The notes under the pieces were generated by a model. It did no database searches, had not been told where the DNA came from, and was given only the letters and a program-made list of their open reading frames with translations. DNA of 64,000 nt from JAPLJU01 sp036725345. Its GTDB lineage: Bacteria; Desulfobacterota; Syntrophia; Syntrophales; UBA2192. Every line of letters begins with the position of its first letter. The first letter of the stretch is position 1. The stretch covers positions 1 through 64,000 of the forward strand of contig DAIMEJ010000010.1 of NCBI GenBank assembly GCA_036725345.1, given 5' to 3'. Below are positions 1-8,218 of this stretch, piece by piece. The position numbers and the translations under genes are program-made.

Positions 1-53
1 TGTTAGGCACGCCGCCAGCGTTTGTTCTGAGCCAGGATCAAACTCTCCAGTTT
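1..53 (-). rRNA. rrs: 16S rRNA, 5' end only (runs off the left edge)
   Basis: The reverse complement carries the universal 16S 5' segment AGAGTTTGATCCTGGCTCAG at about 46-27, followed by the conserved continuation ACGCTGGCGGCGTGCCTAA. Only about 53 nt of the gene are inside the window. The mature 5' end is placed by comparison with E. coli numbering, where AGAGTTTGATC starts at nucleotide 8, so it is uncertain by a few bases. Confidence 0.95.
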
Positions 54-230
54 TATCAAAGAGCTTAATCACTTTTTTCTTCAAAGAAAATTGGGCCCAC
101 AAACCGTCTATCCCACTATTCAATTGTCAAAGAACTCTAAGGAAAGAGCCTACTATGTTATTTGAAGCCCTTTTTGTTGTCAAGAACTATTTGGATTTTC
201 ACTTCCAACAGCCCTTACGGCGAAGTGGCA
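54..230 (-). other. rRNA operon leader with antitermination-like box
   Basis: This is the transcribed leader between the predicted rrn start site and the 16S gene. On the minus strand it carries GTTCTTTGACAATTG at about 137-121 and GCTCTTTGAT at about 66-57. Both resemble boxA antitermination sequences (consensus near TGCTCTTTAACA) typical of rRNA leaders. The boxA role is inferred from position and similarity. Confidence 0.55.
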
Positions 231-258
231 ATTATACGGAAAATAGCCCGGCTGTCAA
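231..258 (-). promoter_or_regulatory. Strong sigma-70 promoter of the rRNA operon
   Basis: Read on the minus strand, a perfect -35 TTGACA (258-253) and a perfect -10 TATAAT (236-231) are separated by 16 bp. Transcription would start near 224 and run leftward into the leader and the 16S gene. An A/T-rich stretch lies just upstream at about 262-285 and could act as an UP element. Confidence 0.85.
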
Positions 259-306
259 GAAAGAAATTAAAATTTTTTTATGAAGCAAATACAATGGCTT
301 AGCCAA

Positions 307-1608
307 TTATTCGACGATAATCCTGAAATAGGTCTTTTTCCCTTTTCGCAATAATATCTCCCCGCGGTCCGTCACATGCTCCATGCCTATCTTCTCGTCA
401 AACAAGCGGATCTGGTAGTCATTCACATACCCGCCGCCCTGCTCGATGAGCCGTCGTGCCTCCCCGCGGGATGAACAGAGTTTGACCTCCTGGAATAGCT
501 CGAAGGCGGCCACACCCCTCTCAAAAACCTCCCGCTTTTTTACCATCGAGGGGATGGCCGACGTGTCGGCTTCCTGCTGCCCGCGGGGGATGCCGCTGGA
601 GGGCATGAAGGCCTGATCCACGGGCCTGAGCCCGAAGGTCGCCGCCGCCGCCCGCCAGGCCGCACGGGCCGCTTCCTCCCCGTGCGTGACGCGGGTGGCC
701 TCGAAGGCCAGGACGGACTTGGCCATGTTCAGTTCGGCCCCCCGAAGCGTTCCCGCCTTCGCTATCTCATCCATCGGCAGGAAGGTAAACAACTTCAGGA
801 ACCGCTCGACATCTGCGTCATCGGTATTGACCCAGTACTGGTAATATTCATGTGGGGTCGTCAGGGCCCCGTTCAGCCATATCGTCCCTCGTTCGGTCTT
901 TCCCATCTTCGTGCCGAGGGCCGTCGTAATCAGCGGAAAAGTGACCCCGTAAGCCTGCTTCCCCTCGAGCCTGCGAATGAGGTCTATGCCGGCCACGATA
1001 TTGCCCCACTGGTCATTGCCCCCCATCTGCAGGAGGCACCCGTGATGCCTGAAGAGATACCAGAAATCGTAAGCCTGGAGGAGCATGTAGTTGAACTCGA
1101 TGAAGTTCAACCCCGTTTCGAGCCGCATCCGGTAACTTTCTGCCGCCAGCATGCGGTTGACGCTGAAATGACGGCCGATGTCCCGCAAAAACTCTATGTA
1201 ATTGAGAGGTTCAAGCCAGTCGGCGTTATTGAGGAGCACCGCCCCCCCCGCTTCGAAGGAGATATAGTTGGACAGCTGTTTCTTCAGGGCCTGCGCATTG
1301 GCGCGGACCTGGTCCGGCGACAGGATCTGGCGCATCTCCGTCTTCCCGCTGGGATCCCCGATCAGCGCCGTTCCCCCGCCCACGAGGGCGATGGGCCTGT
1401 GGCCGTTTCTCTGCGCATGGGCCAGAGCCATGATCGGCACAAGGCTTCCAACGTGAAGACTGGTTGCCGTCGGGTCGAAACCAATGTAGCAGACGACCGG
1501 TCCCTCACCGATGATGCGCCGGATGTCTTCATCGGTCACCTGCTCAATAAAACCTCTTTCCGATAGTACGTCGTAGAGGTTTTTCCTTTGCGGTTCCTTC
1601 GTATTCAT
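307..1608 (-). CDS. tyrS: Tyrosyl-tRNA synthetase
   Basis: This class I aminoacyl-tRNA synthetase charges tRNA-Tyr with tyrosine in the cytoplasm. The 433-aa product has the usual family length. It shows the HIGH-type motif as HVGS (residues 52-55), the tyrosine-site segment GGNDQWGN (about 197-204) and the KMSKS loop as KMGKT (234-238). A C-terminal S4-like RNA-binding region (about 370-433, with GEARRLIEQGGGYVND) completes the TyrRS layout. The ATG start is followed by a normal N-terminus. It is the last gene of a minus-strand run after rny and the YmdB-like gene, with 30 bp separating it from the latter, so cotranscription is likely. Nothing suggests damage or transfer. The assignment is secure. 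Confidence 0.97.
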   Translation of the reverse strand: MNTKEPQRKNLYDVLSERGFIEQVTDEDIRRIIGEGPVVCYIGFDPTATSLHVGSLVPIMALAHAQRNGHRPIALVGGGTALIGDPSGKTEMRQILSPDQVRANAQALKKQLSNYISFEAGGAVLLNNADWLEPLNYIEFLRDIGRHFSVNRMLAAESYRMRLETGLNFIEFNYMLLQAYDFWYLFRHHGCLLQMGGNDQWGNIVAGIDLIRRLEGKQAYGVTFPLITTALGTKMGKTERGTIWLNGALTTPHEYYQYWVNTDDADVERFLKLFTFLPMDEIAKAGTLRGAELNMAKSVLAFEATRVTHGEEAARAAWRAAAATFGLRPVDQAFMPSSGIPRGQQEADTSAIPSMVKKREVFERGVAAFELFQEVKLCSSRGEARRLIEQGGGYVNDYQIRLFDEKIGMEHVTDRGEILLRKGKKTYFRIIVE

Positions 1609-1638
1609 CGCTTTCGTCTCACGGACAGTCGCCGCCTG

Positions 1639-2424
1639 TCATTCACCCCATTTTAAGCTGAGGCGCTCGACCGTCCGGGCCCTGCCCGTTTCCGGGTCGA
1701 TGTCGATCACCACACCCTGGAGCCTCACATCTCCTCTGGCCACCTCGAATTTGTTCGGTCGGCAGGTCAGGAACCTCTCGATCACCGTTTCCTTCTCGAC
1801 GCCGATGACGGAATCGAATGGGCCTGTCATGCCGACATCGGTGATGTAGGCCGTGCCCTTCGGCAGGATCGTTTCATCGGCCGTCTGGACATGGGTATGG
1901 GTGCCGATGATCGCACTCACCTCTCCGTCGAGAAACCAGCCCAAGGCCTGCTTTTCCGAAGTGGCTTCCGCGTGCATGTCGACGATGATCACCTTGGTTT
2001 TTTGTTTCAGGGCGTGGATTTCGATTTCCGCAACCCGGAAAGGACAGTCCACGGGTTTCATGAAGACCCGGCCCGAGAGGTTCAGCACCGCCGCTCGAAA
2101 TCCGTTACGGACAGGGAAAAGAACCGACCCCTTCCCCGGCGTGCCCACGGGGTAGTTGGCTGGCCGCAGGAGTGTTTCGTATTCGTCGATGAATTCCATG
2201 ACCTCTTTCTTGTCCCAGATGTGGTTGCCCGTCGTGAGCACATCCACCCGGCTCTCATAGATCTCCTCGACGACCGCCCGCGTGACACCGAAGCCGCCGG
2301 CGGCATTTTCGACATTCGCCACAGCCAGGTCGATATCGTGCCGGTGAATGATCCGGGGGAGAAGGTCTCTCACGGCCCTTCTTCCCGGTTTTCCGACGAC
2401 ATCTCCGATAAAAAGCAGCTTCAT
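1639..2424 (-). CDS. YmdB-type metallophosphoesterase (TIGR00282 family)
   Basis: This 261-aa calcineurin-like phosphoesterase belongs to the family of Bacillus YmdB, a 2',3'-cyclic nucleotide phosphodiesterase. It begins MKLLFIGDVVGKPGRRAV, with the metal-binding GDV motif at residues 7-9. Other metal ligands are visible in ENAAGG (about 40-45), GNHIWD (about 67-72), DMHAEATSEK (about 148-157) and GTHTHVQTAD (about 174-183). The gene follows rny by 9 bp. The rny-ymdB pairing is widely conserved in bacteria and suggests linked roles in RNA turnover or signalling. The substrate in this organism is unknown. The family assignment is firm; the physiological role is inference. Confidence 0.9.
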   Translation of the reverse strand: MKLLFIGDVVGKPGRRAVRDLLPRIIHRHDIDLAVANVENAAGGFGVTRAVVEEIYESRVDVLTTGNHIWDKKEVMEFIDEYETLLRPANYPVGTPGKGSVLFPVRNGFRAAVLNLSGRVFMKPVDCPFRVAEIEIHALKQKTKVIIVDMHAEATSEKQALGWFLDGEVSAIIGTHTHVQTADETILPKGTAYITDVGMTGPFDSVIGVEKETVIERFLTCRPNKFEVARGDVRLQGVVIDIDPETGRARTVERLSLKWGE

Positions 2425-2433
2425 TTCAGAGGG

Positions 2434-3990
2434 TCACTTCGCGTAATCCGTTGCCCTTGTTTCCCGGATCACCGTTACCTTGATCTGACCGGGATAGGTT
2501 AATTCCGATTCGATCTTTTTGACGATGTCCTTGCAGAGCATGACGGCATCGTCATCGGAAATCTTTTCGTTTTCCACGAGGATCCGGAGCTCCCGGCCCG
2601 CCTGAATGGCGAAACACCTGTCCACGCCGGTGAAGGAATTGGCCAGACTCTCCAGTTCCTCGAGACGCCTGACGTACGTTTCCAGCATTTCCCTTCGCGC
2701 GCCCGGCCTGGCAGCCGACAGCGTGTCGGCGATCTGCACGAGAACGCCGAGAAGGTTGTTGTTGCGCCCGTCATCATGGTGGGTGGCGACGGCCTGGACG
2801 ATCCGGTCCGTCTCGCCGTAACGCTTCGCGATGTCCGCCCCGATGGCGGCATGGGTCCCCTCGATCTTGTGATCCACGGCCTTGCCGATATCGTGCAGAA
2901 GCCCCGCCCGTTTGGCCTCTTTCACATCCAGGTTGAGTTCCGCGGCCATAATCCCCGTCAGATGGGCCACCTCGATCGAATGCTGGAGAACGTTCTGGGA
3001 AAAGCTGGTCCGAAACCGGAGTTTCCCCAGGATGTTGACCAGTTCCGGATGGATGTCATGCACGCCCATGTCGAAGGTCGCCCGTTCCCCGGTCTCCCGC
3101 ACGATGTTGTCGACCTCCGCGGTCACCTTCTTGACCACGTCCTCGATACGGCCGGGGTGGATCCTTCCGTCACTGATCAGCCGTTCCAGGGAGATCTTGG
3201 CTACCTCCCTTCGGACAGGGTCGAAGCCGGAAAGGACGACCGCCTCGGGCGTGTCGTCGATAATGAGGTCCACACCGGTCGCCGCTTCGATGGCCCTGAT
3301 GTTTCTCCCCTCCCGGCCGATGATTCTTCCTTTCATCTCGTCGTTCGGGAGATTGACGACGGAAACCGTGTTTTCGGCTACGAAATCTCCCGCATAACGC
3401 TGCATGGCGTATGCGATGATTTCACTGGCACTGCGATCCGCCGTCCTCTTGGCGTCATCTTCAATCTTGCGGATCATCCTCGCCGCTTCCCGTTTGGCTT
3501 CGGCCTCCATGGACTGGATGAGGTAGTTCTTGGCTTCTTGCGACGAAATACCCGCAATTTTTTCCAGCTTGAGTTTCTGTTCCTCGATGACCCGGTTGAG
3601 CTTTTCGTGCTTGTCCGAAATGGCCGCCTCTTTCTGGATCAAGACCCTGTCGCGGTTTTCGAGCTGGTTTTCTTTCTGAACAAAGGCATCCACTTTTTTT
3701 TCAAGGTTTTCTTCCTTCGAACGGAGCCTTCGCTCCAAGCTTTCCAGTTCCCCTTTCCGTTCCCTCGTTTCCTTTTCGAATTCCGACTTCGTCTTCAGAA
3801 GATTTTCCTTGGCCTGCAGGATGGCTTCCTTCTTGATGTTGTCGGCCTCTTTCTTGGCTTCCTCCAGTATTCTGGCTGAAAGACTCTCGGACGACTGGAG
3901 CTTCTTTTTTGATGCAAGAACGTTCAAATAAAATCCCGCGGCCGCACCCGCCAGGGCCGCCGCAGCAATGATCATCAATTCCGTAACCAA
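2434..3990 (-). CDS. rny: Ribonuclease Y
   Basis: RNase Y is a membrane-anchored endoribonuclease that starts mRNA decay. The 518-aa product has the full domain order. An N-terminal transmembrane helix (about 4-25) is followed by a long charged coiled coil (about 30-200). Next comes a KH RNA-binding domain with GRIIGREGRNIRAIE (about 221-235), and then an HD hydrolase domain with the metal motif LLHDIGKA (about 361-368) and THHDDG downstream. The start is TTG, supported by a strong ribosome site (GGAGGTG, 8 bp upstream); no ATG fits before the membrane helix. It lies downstream of the probable 6S RNA and is followed closely by the YmdB-like phosphoesterase. Secure. Confidence 0.96.
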   Translation of the reverse strand: MVTELMIIAAAALAGAAAGFYLNVLASKKKLQSSESLSARILEEAKKEADNIKKEAILQAKENLLKTKSEFEKETRERKGELESLERRLRSKEENLEKKVDAFVQKENQLENRDRVLIQKEAAISDKHEKLNRVIEEQKLKLEKIAGISSQEAKNYLIQSMEAEAKREAARMIRKIEDDAKRTADRSASEIIAYAMQRYAGDFVAENTVSVVNLPNDEMKGRIIGREGRNIRAIEAATGVDLIIDDTPEAVVLSGFDPVRREVAKISLERLISDGRIHPGRIEDVVKKVTAEVDNIVRETGERATFDMGVHDIHPELVNILGKLRFRTSFSQNVLQHSIEVAHLTGIMAAELNLDVKEAKRAGLLHDIGKAVDHKIEGTHAAIGADIAKRYGETDRIVQAVATHHDDGRNNNLLGVLVQIADTLSAARPGARREMLETYVRRLEELESLANSFTGVDRCFAIQAGRELRILVENEKISDDDAVMLCKDIVKKIESELTYPGQIKVTVIRETRATDYAK

Positions 3991-4180
3991 GGTTCCTTCA
4001 CCTCCTTATCTGACCGGCACGGAAGAGGCCTGCTCTTGCGAGCCGGGTAAAAAAATGGGTGTCAAATCTCAGACGCACAATTCTCGATTGGGCGCATCCA
4101 GGGGAACCGCGATGAGAAACCAGGAAAAATGAGGCGGGTTTTTCGGAGGTCCTTCTAACCAGGGTGTGGCGACGGGCGCC

Positions 4181-4320
4181 AAAAAAACCCCCGCATATGC
4201 CGTGTTAACGCTGTGCTTTGAACCTGTCAACAAGGTGGGTGCCTTATTGTTGCGTTAGGCTTTCCACGATCACAATCCCGGATCGCTGGACCTGCACACG
4301 GCAAACAAGGAAAGGCTCCC
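4181..4320 (-). ncRNA. ssrS: Probable 6S RNA
   Basis: The gap between zapA and rny encodes, on the minus strand, an RNA whose 3' half resembles 6S RNA. It has GAAAGCCT, then CACCCACCTTG, AGGTTCAAAG and CACAGCGTTAACACGGC, comparable to the E. coli segments GAAGCCT, CACCTTGAACC, GGTTCAAGGG and CAGCC. The ends pair (GCCGTGT at about 4302-4296 with ACACGGC at about 4205-4199), giving the long closed rod of 6S RNA. The closing stem is followed by a run of seven U, a ready-made terminator. In many proteobacteria ssrS lies directly downstream of zapA, as here. 6S RNA sequesters sigma-70 polymerase. The ends are approximate, and a covariance-model search would settle it. Confidence 0.65.
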
Positions 4321-4353
4321 AGTTCTTAAGGTGTTAGCTCAAAAGACAAATTG

Positions 4354-4662
4354 TTAATCACGCGCATCGCAGGGGGAAATAACCTTTTTTTGCTGATCAA
4401 TAAAATCAATCAGATCTGTCGATCTGCTTTCCAGCAGTTTATAAATATTCTCTTTCTCCCCTTTCAATCGAAACAGCTCATCCGCAATGTTCAAAGCAAC
4501 CAGAATGGCCGCCTTTTCAGCCGGGATGTTCTTTGAGGTTTTATCTATCTCGTCTGCTTTGCTGTTGACATAACTTACGACATTCTCAACATGGTCATTC
4601 CCGGCGTCACTGAGAACGGAAACCTGATGACCCAGGACATGTATATCGAATCTCTTCTTCAC
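4354..4662 (-). CDS. zapA: Cell division protein ZapA
   Basis: ZapA binds FtsZ and stabilises the Z ring. The 102-aa product matches the family length. It has the N-terminal strand region with GHQVSVLSDAG (about 11-21), a segment resembling the VxxxADEIDK helix start (about 31-40), then KAAILVALNIADELFRLK (about 48-65), a typical ZapA helix. A C-terminal coiled coil with LLESRSTDLIDFID follows. The start is GTG, with GAGG 7 bp upstream. It follows the ZapB-like coiled-coil gene by 9 bp and precedes the probable 6S RNA, the conserved zapA-ssrS neighbourhood. Secure from sequence and context. Confidence 0.9.
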   Translation of the reverse strand: MKKRFDIHVLGHQVSVLSDAGNDHVENVVSYVNSKADEIDKTSKNIPAEKAAILVALNIADELFRLKGEKENIYKLLESRSTDLIDFIDQQKKVISPCDARD

Positions 4663-4671
4663 CCAGGGACC

Positions 4672-4908
4672 TCAAAGTTCTTGCGTGTTGATATCTTCGA
4701 GCATTCCGAGCAGCAAATCCACCTTCTGTCGAACTGATTCCCTTTCCTCGTTCAGTTTCCTGATTTTGCTCTGTGCCTCTGCTAGCTCCCCATCCTTCAA
4801 TTTTATTAAATTTTCTAATTCCGTCTTCTTTTTGTGGAGTAATGTATATTCCTCAGCAAGACTCTTTACCCTTTGCTCAAGCTCTTTGAACTTGACCCAT
4901 TCCTCCAC
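4672..4908 (-). CDS. ZapB-like small coiled-coil protein
   Basis: This 78-aa protein is almost entirely coiled coil, with heptad-spaced leucines and many Glu/Lys residues (LEQRVKSLAEEY, LENLIKLKDGEL, LLLGMLEDI). Size, composition and position immediately before zapA match the ZapB-type cell-division coiled coils often found there, so a role in Z-ring organisation through ZapA is likely. Coiled coils carry little specific signal, so the name rests mainly on context. The start is GTG with a weak AAAGG about 10 bp upstream. It is the first gene of the zapB-zapA-6S group. Confidence 0.7.
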   Translation of the reverse strand: MEEWVKFKELEQRVKSLAEEYTLLHKKKTELENLIKLKDGELAEAQSKIRKLNEERESVRQKVDLLLGMLEDINTQEL

Positions 4909-4972
4909 GAAATATCGACCTTTTCCGGAATGAATTGAAAAAAGCGTTTCAAGTCCCGCTGTTGTTATGAAA

Positions 4973-5992
4973 CTATTTCAATTCATTACAAAAGTCAAGA
5001 TGCTTTTTGTCCGGGAGCTTTTCGGCCGACAGCATGCCGAAAAAAGCGTCGATCGCCAGCCGCATCTCGTCCTGTTTTCGGACGGAACCGGCCCTTTTCC
5101 TGAAATGCGAGATGCCGGTCAGACCCCTGGTATACCAGAAAAGATGTTTCACAAACGTCCTGACCCCCATCGGCTCCCCGAAAATCTCAACGGACAGTCG
5201 CAGGTGCTCCTGAATGATCTTTCGCCGTTCCTCCAAACCGGGGGCGTCGTCACGCTCCGCCCGGTCATCGATGATCTGTCTGAAAATCCAGGGGTTCCCG
5301 AGGGCCGCCCGCCCCACCATGACCCCGTCGCAGCCCGTTGCCTCGATCATTCTGCGGGCATCGTCGGCTTTCAGGACATCTCCATTCCCGACAATCGGTA
5401 TCCGGGTTTTCGCCTTGACCTCTTCTATCACCCGCCAGTCGGCCCGACCGCTGAAGCCCTGATGGGCCGTGCGGGAATGCAGAAAGACGGCATCAACGCC
5501 GCTGTCCTCGGCGATTCTGGCTACCTCGAGGGCGTTGAGACTGCTGGAATCCCAGCCGCTGCGGATTTTGACGGTCAGGGGTATGGTTGCGGCCTTCCTC
5601 ACGGCATGCAGGATTCGTCCGATTTTCGCCGGTCCTCGCAGGAGAGCGGCCCCGGCCCCCCGTTTGACGACATTTTTCACGGGGCACCCCATGTTGATGT
5701 CCACGAGGTCGGCCCCCCGGTCCGCGGCGATTTTTGCCGCATCGGCAAGGGTGGAGGGTTCCGAACCGAAAATCTGAACCCCCAGGGGACGGTCCAAAGG
5801 TGATGACCTCAGGTAGACAAGACTCTTTTCCATCCCGCGGACGAGTCCATCGGCGCTGACCATTTCCGTCAGACAAAGGGCACAGCCGAAGGGGCGGACC
5901 ATCAGCCGGAACGCGAGGTCCGTGATCCCGGCCATCGGAGCCATGCAAAAGCTGTTTTGCAGATGCAGAGAACCGATCTTGAGGTTTTTCAT
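4973..5992 (-). CDS. dusB: tRNA-dihydrouridine synthase B
   Basis: This FMN-dependent enzyme reduces specific uridines in tRNA to dihydrouridine. The 339-aa TIM-barrel protein starts with the family signature MAPMAGITDLAFR (about 18-30). It has the catalytic-cysteine motif DINMGCPVKN (about 98-107), the FMN-phosphate region VGNGDV (about 200-205) and GVMVGRAALGNPWIF (about 224-238). The remainder forms the C-terminal helical tRNA-binding domain. Length and motifs fit DusB. It is one of a minus-strand series, about 117 bp after the GlmU-like gene. No fis gene follows, unlike in enterobacteria. Secure for the Dus family; the B subclass is a judgement from motif wording. Confidence 0.92.
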   Translation of the reverse strand: MKNLKIGSLHLQNSFCMAPMAGITDLAFRLMVRPFGCALCLTEMVSADGLVRGMEKSLVYLRSSPLDRPLGVQIFGSEPSTLADAAKIAADRGADLVDINMGCPVKNVVKRGAGAALLRGPAKIGRILHAVRKAATIPLTVKIRSGWDSSSLNALEVARIAEDSGVDAVFLHSRTAHQGFSGRADWRVIEEVKAKTRIPIVGNGDVLKADDARRMIEATGCDGVMVGRAALGNPWIFRQIIDDRAERDDAPGLEERRKIIQEHLRLSVEIFGEPMGVRTFVKHLFWYTRGLTGISHFRKRAGSVRKQDEMRLAIDAFFGMLSAEKLPDKKHLDFCNELK

Positions 5993-6028
5993 CGTTTTGC
6001 TTCCCGGGGACTCCCGTGATTCGCCCCG

Positions 6029-6112
6029 TCAGGAACGCGGACCCGGGATAAAAGATACCGCCAAAGGCACCAGCGCCGCCGCCGCCCGGATCAAGCGGCG
6101 CACCCGTGTCAT
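6029..6112 (-). CDS. Possible 27-residue peptide overlapping the GlmU-like gene end
   Basis: An ATG overlaps the stop of the GlmU-like gene as ATGA, and a 27-codon frame follows in the otherwise empty 117-bp gap before dusB. It reads as a basic N-terminus (MTRVRRLIR) followed by a hydrophobic AAAALVPLAVSFIPG stretch, so it could be a tiny membrane peptide. No homologue is recognised. Such a short frame in GC-rich DNA may be chance; translational coupling is the only positive argument. Confidence 0.2.
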   Translation of the reverse strand: MTRVRRLIRAAAALVPLAVSFIPGPRS

Positions 6113-6906
6113 CCCTCCTGCGGGCGGGCGCTTCGCCTCTCCAGTACTTTTTGGGCCCGTGCGAGGTCCTCGACGGTGTTGATCCCCATAACCTCGCCGG
6201 GGTCGGGCGCAACGACAGTGGCGGTGTGTACCCCCTTGCGTCGTGCAATAGCGAAGATATCTGTGAAGTAGTACTCCTTCTGGGTGTTGTCGTTTCCGAT
6301 CTCAGCGACCGCCTCGAAGAGGAACGGGTTCTCGGCACAATAGATCCCCGTGTTGATTTCGCGGATTTTTTTCTGTTCCTCTGCGGCGTCCCGGTGCTCC
6401 ACGATCCCCAGCACATTGCCCTCGGCGTCCTTGACAATCCGGCCGTAACCAAAGGGGTCCTCCAGGAGAGTCGTCAACACCGTGATGGCCGCGCCGGAGG
6501 CACGATGGCGGTCCATCAGTTCGCGGACCGTCGAGGCCCGGAGCAGAGGCACGTCGCCGCAGAGGATCAGGATGGTCCCGCGGTAGCCTTCAAAGAACTG
6601 CGCGGCCTGCCGGACGGCGTGTCCCGTCCCGAGCTGCTCCCGCTGGTAGACGAAGGTCAGCCCCCGGTTACCGTAGCGAGCCTCCACGAGATCCGCCTGG
6701 TGGCCAACGATGACGGCGATCCGGGATGAGCCCATCTCCTCGGCGAGGTCCAGGACATAGTCCAGCATGGGACGGCCGGCTACGGGATGGAGGACCTTCA
6801 CCAGGTCCGACTTCATACGCGTCCCCTTGCCCGCGGCCAGGATGAGTGTCGCGAATTCCTTCCTGTCCTTTCCTTTTCTCATGCCAAAGTCCTCAACATC
6901 CGTCAT
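6109..6906 (-). CDS. GlmU-type nucleotidyltransferase, uridyltransferase domain only
   Basis: The product is predicted to form UDP-N-acetylglucosamine or a related nucleotide sugar from UTP and a sugar 1-phosphate. Residues about 18-250 follow the N-terminal domain of GlmU: LILAAGKGTRMKSD nucleotide loop, VKVLHPVAGRPML, QLGTGHAV and LCGDVPLL, with GINTVEDL near the end. The protein stops at 265 aa, where bifunctional GlmU (about 450 aa) continues into a left-handed beta-helix acetyltransferase, and no such coding follows downstream. This looks like a natural stand-alone transferase rather than a frameshifted GlmU. An alternative ATG nine codons in (6882) has a better GAGG ribosome site. The exact sugar substrate is not certain. 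Confidence 0.82.
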   Translation of the reverse strand: MTDVEDFGMRKGKDRKEFATLILAAGKGTRMKSDLVKVLHPVAGRPMLDYVLDLAEEMGSSRIAVIVGHQADLVEARYGNRGLTFVYQREQLGTGHAVRQAAQFFEGYRGTILILCGDVPLLRASTVRELMDRHRASGAAITVLTTLLEDPFGYGRIVKDAEGNVLGIVEHRDAAEEQKKIREINTGIYCAENPFLFEAVAEIGNDNTQKEYYFTDIFAIARRKGVHTATVVAPDPGEVMGINTVEDLARAQKVLERRSARPQEG

Positions 6907-6934
6907 TCGAACCCGGAGATTCGGATCTGTTTTT

Positions 6935-8218
6935 TCATGATGTTTGTTTCCGACCCTCCATGTCCGGCAGAAAAGTGACCGTCACCTCCTTGATGGACTT
7001 CAAATCGGCATCCTCAATGAAGAAGGTCATGGAACCGATCTCCAGGGATTCCCCCCGCCTGGGTATGCGCCCCATTTTATGGAGCAGGAACCCCCCGAGG
7101 GTCTCATAGTCTCCCGGCGGGATTTCCACGAACAGGATCTCCCGTAGCCTTTCGATGCGGATTCGGGCGTTGAAGAGATAGCGGCCCGGCCCGATGACCC
7201 GGTAGGCCCTTTCTCCTTTATCGTATTCATCCTCGATCTCGCCGACAATCTCCTCCAGGATGTCCTCGATGGTCAAGACCCCCACGGCACCCCCGTACTC
7301 GTCGACGATGACGGCCATGTATTCCCCCTTCTTCTGCATCTCGAAAAGAAGATCGTCGGCCTCCTTCGACTCGGGAACGTAGAAAACCGTGGGCCTCAGA
7401 TATTTCTCAACCACCTCTGAGGCATCCTCGGGCAATGACTTCAAGACATCAAAGGCACTGACGATACCGATCATGTTGATGATCTGCCCGCGATAGACAG
7501 GAATACGGGAAAAACCCTTATCGTCGATGATCCGGGCCGCCTCGGCGAGCGGCGTGGCCGCCTCGAGGGCCACAAGGTTGGAAAGCGGAACCATGATCTG
7601 GCCGGCGGTGGCCTTGGAGAAATCGATGACCCGGCGGATCATCTCCTGTTCCGATGTCTTGACGTCCCCACTCGGTCCCCGGTCCGTCAGGAGAAACTTG
7701 AGCCCCTCCTTCGTGATATAGGGATGCGGCCTTCCTCCTTTCACGCCCATCACGAGAAAGACGGCCCCTCGCGAGATTCTGGAGATGACGAACACGAGGG
7801 GATAGAGGATCCGGGAGAAAAACCACACCAGCGGTGCAATTCTCACGGCCGTCTGCTCGGGGTTTCGCTGATAGATGCTCTTCGGGATGATCTCGCCGAA
7901 CAGGAGGAGCAGGGGAACCATGACGAGAACCGCCACGATCTCGCCCCGGGCAGGACCGAGATGGGATATGGAGAGTGTCGTCGCCAGGGCCGTGCTCGCG
8001 ATGATGCAGATATCCGTTCCCGTCAGGCATGTGGCCAGAAACCACTCGGGATTCTCGAGCAGACGAAGCGTCCGCGCGGCTGACTTCGATCCGGCGGCCG
8101 ATTTCTGCCGGATGAGGTGGATGTCCGAGGCGATGAGCGCGATCTCCCCGCCGGAGAAGAGGCCCTCCAGAAGAATACACAGGAAGATCACGAGAAGGGT
8201 GACGAGGTTATCCGTCAT
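6935..8218 (-). CDS. CNNM/CorC-HlyC family membrane protein (DUF21-CBS-transporter-associated)
   Basis: This 427-aa integral membrane protein belongs to the family annotated as hemolysin C or CorC, related to CNNM Mg2+ exporters. An N-terminal DUF21 region holds about four hydrophobic segments (residues 1-150, opening with LVTLLVIFLCILLEGLFSGG). Two CBS domains follow (about 195-330, with IMVPLSNLVAL and VDEYGGAVGVLTIEDILEEI). The end is the CorC_HlyC transporter-associated domain (about 345-420). The ATG start has a good GGGAGG site and overlaps the end of its upstream paralogue by 11 bp, so the two are translationally coupled. A role in divalent metal efflux or regulation is inferred from family members; haemolysis is not implied. 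Confidence 0.88.
   Translation of the reverse strand: MTDNLVTLLVIFLCILLEGLFSGGEIALIASDIHLIRQKSAAGSKSAARTLRLLENPEWFLATCLTGTDICIIASTALATTLSISHLGPARGEIVAVLVMVPLLLLFGEIIPKSIYQRNPEQTAVRIAPLVWFFSRILYPLVFVISRISRGAVFLVMGVKGGRPHPYITKEGLKFLLTDRGPSGDVKTSEQEMIRRVIDFSKATAGQIMVPLSNLVALEAATPLAEAARIIDDKGFSRIPVYRGQIINMIGIVSAFDVLKSLPEDASEVVEKYLRPTVFYVPESKEADDLLFEMQKKGEYMAVIVDEYGGAVGVLTIEDILEEIVGEIEDEYDKGERAYRVIGPGRYLFNARIRIERLREILFVEIPPGDYETLGGFLLHKMGRIPRRGESLEIGSMTFFIEDADLKSIKEVTVTFLPDMEGRKQTS

Noticed and set aside
2776..3879. 367-codon frame on the plus strand opposite rny
   Set aside because: rny has complete domains on the other strand; the frame is a mirror of its coiled-coil coding with no motif of its own.
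6106..6729. 207-codon plus-strand frame opposite the GlmU-like gene
   Set aside because: It is antisense to a gene with clear nucleotidyltransferase motifs, and its product shows no recognisable features.
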